Shown piece by piece: positions 51,917 through 56,087 of a stretch of 56,087 bases of DNA. The notes below the pieces were generated by a model. That model worked only from the letters and a program-made list of their open reading frames with translations, was not told the origin of the DNA and searched no databases. This stretch comes from Spirochaetota bacterium (GTDB lineage: Bacteria > Spirochaetota > UBA4802 > UB4802). Made by a program: the position numbers and the translations under genes. The stretch lies in the NCBI GenBank assembly GCA_040756435.1, contig JBFLZD010000020.1, forward strand, positions 1-56,087, written 5' to 3'. How positions within the stretch are numbered: the stretch's first letter is position 1; every line of letters starts with the position of its first letter.

Positions 51917-53062
51917 TTATGGCCTTTCCTTAACGGTTACAAACAGATATATTTTGGCTTTATTACGCCATACACCAATTTTCAAGGTTTTGCCAATTGG
52001 CGTTTTGCTTACTATATCCACCAGATCTTCATACGTTTTAATGGGTTTTTCATCAACAGAAAGTATTACATCACCTGGCTGAATTCCTGCCTTTTCAGCA
52101 GGGCTGTCTTCCATGATACCACCCACCAGAGCACCCTCAATATTTTTAAGTCCTAATTCCTTTGCATACTCTTCGGTCAACGGTACAATCTGTACACCAA
52201 TGTAACCGGTTTTTACTTTCTTATATTTTTTAAGCTGTTCAAGCACTGCTTTTGCTGTATTAATAGGAATAGCAAAACCAATTCCCATATACCCACCACT
52301 TTGTGAATATATCATACGGTTTATTCCTATCACTTCACCATTTATATTGACAAGCGGCCCACCTGAATTTCCGGGATTAATAGCTGCATCAGTTTGTAAA
52401 TGTGACTGAGAACCTCCCATCATATCAACATCTTTGCGGCTTGTTGCGCTTATGACTCCAACCGTAAATGTTCTATCAAGACCAAAAGGGTTGCCTATAG
52501 CAATAGCCCAGTCGCCAACCTTTACCTGATCAGAATCGCCCAAAAATACAGGTTCCAGTTTTTCATCAGGATTAATTTTCAGCAATGCTAAATCAGTACG
52601 CTGGTCATACCCAATTACGGTAGCTTTATAGTCCTTATTCTTTACTTTAACCTTAACAGAGTCAACATTGGCTATAACATGATAATTGGTGCAAATATAT
52701 CCATCACTGGAAAGCACAAATCCACTGCCCAAACCACTTCGTTTTTGCTTACGTGATTTCTGCTCAGGTACACCAAAAAACTGCCTGAAAAACGGATCAT
52801 CAAAGAATGGATTGGGCGGTAACTCAACAACCTGTTCAGTAGTAATAAACACTACCCTGTCCTTGTACAGTTCATATATTTTTCTAAATGTATCCTGAAT
52901 TTCAACAGCCCGAGCTGTTTCCTGGTCCCCTTTCAGGGGTGAACTGCTGCTATTTCCAAACACAGATGGGCCGCTATTGGAACAAGAAAAATTATTAAAC
53001 ACAAAAAGCACTACACCTGTCAGGATTAACACTGGAATAATCTGGAATGCTCTTCTTTTCAT
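51917..53062 (-). CDS. degQ: HtrA/Deg-type periplasmic serine protease
   Basis: A 381-residue periplasmic protease and quality-control chaperone. N-terminus: basic MKRRAFQ then a hydrophobic segment (VLILTGVVLFVFNNFSC), a signal or membrane anchor with a possible lipobox. Trypsin-like domain with catalytic triad seen in TNYHVI (H), TDLALLK (D) and GNSGGPL (S), then one PDZ domain (GYIGVQIVPLTEEYAKELGL ... GIQPGDVILSVDEKPI). E. coli DegP and DegQ have two PDZ domains; one fits the DegS and other shorter types. The 12-mer lies 19 bases upstream of the start. Confidence 0.92.
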   Translation of the reverse strand: MKRRAFQIIPVLILTGVVLFVFNNFSCSNSGPSVFGNSSSSPLKGDQETARAVEIQDTFRKIYELYKDRVVFITTEQVVELPPNPFFDDPFFRQFFGVPEQKSRKQKRSGLGSGFVLSSDGYICTNYHVIANVDSVKVKVKNKDYKATVIGYDQRTDLALLKINPDEKLEPVFLGDSDQVKVGDWAIAIGNPFGLDRTFTVGVISATSRKDVDMMGGSQSHLQTDAAINPGNSGGPLVNINGEVIGINRMIYSQSGGYMGIGFAIPINTAKAVLEQLKKYKKVKTGYIGVQIVPLTEEYAKELGLKNIEGALVGGIMEDSPAEKAGIQPGDVILSVDEKPIKTYEDLVDIVSKTPIGKTLKIGVWRNKAKIYLFVTVKERP

Positions 53063-53080
53063 ACTATACCCCTTTTTAGT

Positions 53081-53092
53081 AGTAACTATCGC
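53081..53092 (-). repeat. GCGATAGTTACT 12-mer, copy 4
   Basis: Exact copy of the 12-mer, 19 to 30 bases upstream of the HtrA protease start, on the same strand as that gene. Confidence 0.4.
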
Positions 53093-53217
53093 TTACACAT
53101 TATATAATTTTATTAACAATTAAGTTTTAATACATACTTCTTATAAGTTCATTAGTATGCTTACTATAAAAAATGCTACAAAAAAATGTATATTTATTAA
53201 TGCCACATCATGTAGTA

Positions 53218-53883
53218 TCAAACAACAAAAATTTCTTTTAAAAGATTATAGTGCGCATTAATTTCTTTAATCATTGTTGTATCACCATGGTAATGATCGG
53301 GATGATACTTTTTCACAAGTTCACGATAGCGTTTTTGTAGTAATGCTTTATTACAATATTCAATGGCACTAAATGAAAAAAAAGATAGAGCCTGCTCAAC
53401 CTTCCTGCGATTAATAAGATACTTTGTAAAGCCACTATATACTTTTTTCAATTCATCCGAAAATTCATAATTAATATTGTACGGGTCACTATAAAACTCA
53501 TTCAGTGGATCATATATCATAGCACTTCTAAACGGAGCATGAAAATTATAGTGAAATGCACAATACGTACCATCCACAGTTTGATTTTCACAAAAACTAT
53601 CTGTCCAGGGATTATAGTCAATGCATTTATTATATGCAGGATAGTTCCTGATAACTATATTCATTGGATGGATATGTACCATATAGGTAAAATAATCAGG
53701 ATTGTTTTTTATGCTGTATAATGTATGAAACAGCGAAAAGTGCTTTTGATACAATGTAGTATCACCATTGCATAAAGGATTCACAATTTCCCTGATTATA
53801 ACTGATTCCATCACTGGCCATGGCGTATTAAGACAATAGGCAATTAATCTATCTTTAGGGATTTCAATGAGCTTATTCATCAA
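53218..53883 (-). CDS. Protein with a C-terminal J domain, otherwise unknown
   Basis: A 221-residue protein whose last 60 or so residues form a J domain: LLQKRYRELVKKYHPDHYHGD with the HPD motif at 194-196 that stimulates Hsp70. In most J proteins the domain is N-terminal. The first 160 residues have no family that I know but contain conserved-looking features: NPWTDSFCENQTVDGTYCAFHYNFH, with two cysteines and histidines that might hold a metal, and an aromatic-rich core. No signal peptide. It may recruit DnaK to a particular client. It overlaps the upstream small lipoprotein gene by 11 bases. Confidence 0.75.
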   Translation of the reverse strand: MMNKLIEIPKDRLIAYCLNTPWPVMESVIIREIVNPLCNGDTTLYQKHFSLFHTLYSIKNNPDYFTYMVHIHPMNIVIRNYPAYNKCIDYNPWTDSFCENQTVDGTYCAFHYNFHAPFRSAMIYDPLNEFYSDPYNINYEFSDELKKVYSGFTKYLINRRKVEQALSFFSFSAIEYCNKALLQKRYRELVKKYHPDHYHGDTTMIKEINAHYNLLKEIFVV

Positions 53884-54070
53884 AAGGACCTTTTTTATAT
53901 CGTTGTTGTTCCTTTTTTTCTTTGTCTATGATATCTTTAAATAGTAAAGAATAATCATGTGACCCATCAATCTGAATTTGCTCCCGGGGTATTCTGTTTT
54001 CTTCTTTCTTCTTGCATGAAATGCTGCATATCATACATAGACAGCAGATTATAATTACTAATTTCTTCAT
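53873..54070 (-). CDS. Small lipoprotein
   Basis: A 65-residue protein: MKKLVIIICCLCMICSISC is a lipoprotein signal with lipobox SISC, followed by 46 charged residues (KKKEENRIPREQ..., then DIIDKEKKEQQRYKKGPFDE). The mature part is hydrophilic, without a recognised fold. AAAGGAATT precedes the start. The overlap with the J-domain gene suggests co-expression but not a shared function. Confidence 0.7.
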   Translation of the reverse strand: MKKLVIIICCLCMICSISCKKKEENRIPREQIQIDGSHDYSLLFKDIIDKEKKEQQRYKKGPFDE

Positions 54071-54368
54071 AATTCCTTTACCATACTATTTGCCCCCAGC
54101 CGAATACAGCAAGGATGTAGTGTGATTGAAAACAAATTTTTTAAATCAAAAATACCATAATACATCATTACTACAATAGTACAATACCATTACCTATTTT
54201 TCAATATTGTTTTTTATACATTTTTCTAAAAATAAAAAATTAAATTTAAAAGTGTCACATTGTATATTGTAGTATTATTTTCATCTATTAAAGTATCTTC
54301 AACAGATATGACTGACACTTATAAAGCCCTAATACCTATATGCCCAGAACATGCACAATAAATACTTG
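54071..54368. other. AT-rich gap, no recognised signal
   Basis: Divergent region between the small lipoprotein and the 54421 gene. Long A/T stretches and short CATTACT-like motifs only; the promoter for the rightward genes follows at 54369. Confidence 0.5.
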
Positions 54369-54395
54369 TTGACATTATAGTATACCTACTATACT
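54369..54395 (+). promoter_or_regulatory. Promoter of the 54421 gene pair
   Basis: TTGACA (54369-54374), a 15-base spacer and TATACT (54390-54395). The spacer and -10 contain AGTATA-N5-TATACT, an inverted repeat that may bind a regulator. GGGAGGGGG follows 20 bases on, a strong ribosome site. Confidence 0.5.
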
Positions 54396-54420
54396 CTTTT
54401 ATCTGATCGGGAGGGGGATT

Positions 54421-55014
54421 ATGAGAATAACCAATATTATCCCAGCAGTACCACCAGCACAGCTGGCTACTAACAAAAAAAGTAGTATACAAATACAACA
54501 ACCTGTGGAATCTATACAGGTTTATCCTTCACTGAAAAAAGCTATTTCAGCTTACACCATTATTAGCCAAGCCCATCAGCTTGTTACCATGGCTATAAAC
54601 ATATCCTATGAACTTATACAGAAAGCATTTACACCTCAAGACCACACTGAAATCCTGGCAAAAATTGCAACTATAAATAATTATTTTACCCGTCTTTCAC
54701 CGGGTTCTGCTACTGTTACAAATATTCCTCAATCTGACACATTGCAGGAAACAACAAAGCTTATTGAACAATTGGGAAATGCAGTAAAAAATAATGATAC
54801 AGCATCAATGAAAGCTATACATGAAACGCTCATCTCGCATGCACAAATTCTTGACAATACACAAAAACAAATTTACATGGCTTTAAGCCAGCCTGCAGGT
54901 ACAGAAAAACCAGACATTAATGCTATAAAAAGTGCTATTGAACAAAATCAGAACATGGTTTTTTATGCTCATAAACCATTACAGTATGAGCATATACAAA
55001 AACTGCTGGCCTGA
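54421..55014 (+). CDS. Helical protein, unknown; possible partner of the next gene
   Basis: A 197-residue protein. It begins with a disordered, Q/P/S/T-rich stretch (about 1-40: PAVPPAQLATNKKSSIQIQQ) with no signal peptide, then turns to an all-helical region of about 150 residues (AYTIISQAHQLVTMAINISYELI, LQETTKLIEQLGNAVKNND, LISHAQILDNTQKQIYMALS). I do not recognise the family. The layout resembles secreted coiled-coil proteins exported without a classical signal, but nothing proves that. AGGGGG lies 6 bases before the start. The next gene follows after 26 bases. Confidence 0.65.
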   Translation: MRITNIIPAVPPAQLATNKKSSIQIQQPVESIQVYPSLKKAISAYTIISQAHQLVTMAINISYELIQKAFTPQDHTEILAKIATINNYFTRLSPGSATVTNIPQSDTLQETTKLIEQLGNAVKNNDTASMKAIHETLISHAQILDNTQKQIYMALSQPAGTEKPDINAIKSAIEQNQNMVFYAHKPLQYEHIQKLLA

Positions 55015-55040
55015 AAAATTTTTACAGTAAAAGGTGATGT

Positions 55041-55445
55041 ATGGAATTGTTTGATGGATTTATTGCAGCAATTGCATCCGAATTTCAGTTAAAATTTCAT
55101 AAAACAAAAGAGGGTGCATATACCACAACCGTTGAATTTGAGAATGACAGATCTCAGGAAATATTAATTACTCTGAACAAAGATGAGTCGGGAGATAGGA
55201 TTGTAAATTACTATTCGATTATTGGAACAATAAAAAATGAATCATTTGAGCTGTATAAGTTTGCCCTGAAACTCAACAGTACACTGGATTATGGCGCACT
55301 GGCATTGCTCAATGATACATTGATTCTTAGGAATTCACTATTGCTGAAAGATTGTGATCCACAGCGATTTATGAAATCACTGTTTTATATTGCTGCAAAA
55401 GCTGATGAATTAGAAGAGATGCTCATTTCAAAAAATATTTATTAG
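55041..55445 (+). CDS. YbjN/CesT-like small acidic protein, possible chaperone
   Basis: A 134-residue protein with a moderate excess of acidic residues (about 21 D/E against 15 K/R). The predicted order of helix, beta strands, helix and the closing LLLKDCDPQRFMKSLFYIAAKADELEEMLI recall YbjN-type and type III secretion chaperone folds, which are small, acidic and dimeric. This is a fold-level impression, not a motif match. It follows an unknown helical protein in the same transcript, as chaperones often follow their client. Its end overlaps the convergent gene by 4 bases. Confidence 0.5.
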   Translation: MELFDGFIAAIASEFQLKFHKTKEGAYTTTVEFENDRSQEILITLNKDESGDRIVNYYSIIGTIKNESFELYKFALKLNSTLDYGALALLNDTLILRNSLLLKDCDPQRFMKSLFYIAAKADELEEMLISKNIY

Positions 55446-55963
55446 TTGAGTCTTTCCTGCAGTTTTTGGCCCAACTCTGCAATATATTTATAATTATCAA
55501 CATCATCAGCAAAAAGCAATAGTGCAATGTTGTCTTTTGTAATGAGAACTATCCTGTCTTTGTTAAATTGATAATAATCCTGAAGCTTTTTTATCTCAAC
55601 TGATGCTGCTTTGCTGTCTTTGAATACAAGCAGATAGTACACCAGATCATCCCCATAAGGCCTTGATTCCGCAGCCATGATGGCAACGTACATGCTCTTT
55701 ATATTTGCGGCATTGCCTTCCGGATATAGTTTGGAAGCAAGAAATCGTATGCCATCCGGGTTCACAATACATGGATTTCCCGTGAACACCTTCTTTGCAA
55801 AATTAGGTATTTTCCCAAATATAAAACCCTGGGGCACATCTTCAGGAGCTATCGCTAAATTAGAAAAAAGTGAATTATCATTTGAATACACCATTCCCAT
55901 GGCCATGCCCAATGCCATGATGACACTTATATACATGACTATCGCTACATTACGTACTCTCAT
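55442..55963 (-). CDS. Secreted or membrane-anchored protein, unknown
   Basis: A 173-residue protein from the start at 55963, which has AAGGTAAAGCT upstream. The N-terminus MRVRNVAIVMYISVIMALGMAMGMVYS is a signal peptide or anchor. The mature part contains PNFAKKVFTGNPCIVNPDGIRFLASKLYPEGNA and a later YLLVFKDSKAASVEIKKLQDYYQFNKDRIVLITKDNIALLLFADD, which could be a small mixed alpha/beta envelope domain. A longer version reaching 56077 would run into family A repeat DNA and is rejected. I do not recognise the family. Confidence 0.7.
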   Translation of the reverse strand: MRVRNVAIVMYISVIMALGMAMGMVYSNDNSLFSNLAIAPEDVPQGFIFGKIPNFAKKVFTGNPCIVNPDGIRFLASKLYPEGNAANIKSMYVAIMAAESRPYGDDLVYYLLVFKDSKAASVEIKKLQDYYQFNKDRIVLITKDNIALLLFADDVDNYKYIAELGQKLQERLN

Positions 55964-56031
55964 AGCTTTACCTTTTATATTGTAAATTGTATTGATTAAT
56001 ATCACTATACTATCGGAAAAATAATTAAATT

Positions 56032-56087
56032 TCAGCAATAATTCCTTAAAAAATTTCATAATGAATATAGTGTACATCCCCGCCGCC
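56032..56087 (-). repeat. Dispersed repeat family A, copy 3 (cut by window edge)
   Basis: Right half in inverted orientation: TCAGCAATAATTCC, then TTCATAATGAATATAGTGTAC and CCCCGCCGCC, where the window ends in the left arm of the GC hairpin. Same order as copy 1 read from the other strand. It lies just upstream of the secreted-protein gene. Confidence 0.75.

Noticed and set aside
55964-56077. A longer N-terminus for the secreted protein
   Set aside because: The extra codons lie partly in family A repeat DNA; the start at 55963 has a ribosome site and a clean signal peptide.

Overview
The window is AT-rich DNA from an anaerobic, two-membrane bacterium. An outer membrane: a TolC-type efflux gene, several lipoboxes and an HtrA-type periplasmic protease. 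Anaerobic metabolism: a UGA-containing (selenocysteine) formate dehydrogenase with a Tat signal, FdhE and MobA, CoA-ester metabolism and an iron-sulfur flavoprotein. The adjacent CarD and PIN/TRAM genes, the membrane-anchored AraC regulator, the 436-residue phosphofructokinase and the metX-metW pair would suit an uncultured member of the Spirochaetota. This assignment is an inference: there is no rRNA or other decisive marker, and I found no tRNA, CRISPR array, phage or transposase gene.

Layout. 1-3.1 kb: tetR with an overlapping tolC-type gene cut by the window edge, a PlsC-like acyltransferase and a small membrane protein. 3.2-7.5 kb: phosphofructokinase, a diadenylate cyclase fused to YbbR repeats, and a GH1 glycosidase. 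7.7-13.5 kb: formate dehydrogenase module (beta subunit, selenoprotein alpha subunit, fdhE, mobA). 13.4-15.8 kb: a membrane protein and a processive-type GT2 glycosyltransferase. 15.8-22.8 kb: a seven-gene minus-strand cluster (SCP2, two DUF2148 ferredoxin-domain proteins, acyl-CoA ligase, acyl-CoA dehydrogenase, SCPx-like thiolase, SDR), probably a fatty-acid or isoprenoid-type acyl-CoA degradation pathway, behind a promoter carrying a strong palindrome. 23.1-26.3 kb: nikR, a LysM/LytM lipoprotein, and a DUF6485/flavin reductase/M28 peptidase group. 27-34.7 kb: galactokinase, a self-regulated GntR-glycerol-3-phosphate dehydrogenase pair, GNAT, 2-hydroxyacid dehydrogenase, 3-hydroxyacyl-CoA dehydrogenase and nadC. 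34.7-38.8 kb: uvrB and metX-metW under a SAM-I riboswitch. 39-46.4 kb: STAS protein, putP-type symporter, CoA-ligase alpha subunit, membrane AraC regulator, a sensor-like lipoprotein and an apparently inactive malic-enzyme relative with an ACT domain. 46.4-53 kb: flavoprotein, PIN/TRAM, CarD, PBP1A and HtrA protease. 53-56 kb: a C-terminal J-domain protein, a tiny lipoprotein, and an unknown helical protein next to a small acidic chaperone-like protein.

The most unusual content lies between the genes. Three dispersed repeat families are visible: A (about 120 bp, a near-perfect GC-rich hairpin in AT-rich flanks, three copies), B (MITE-like elements with GTCTCAAAAGA-type ends and an internal CATTGCGAG...GAAGCAATC module, three copies) and C (about 120 bp, two consecutive hairpins, four copies). 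One B element sits inside the hairpin of an A element. A 12-mer, GCGATAGTTACT, occurs four times at gene borders. Several regulatory palindromes and one hairpin that masks a ribosome binding site and start codon are also directly visible.
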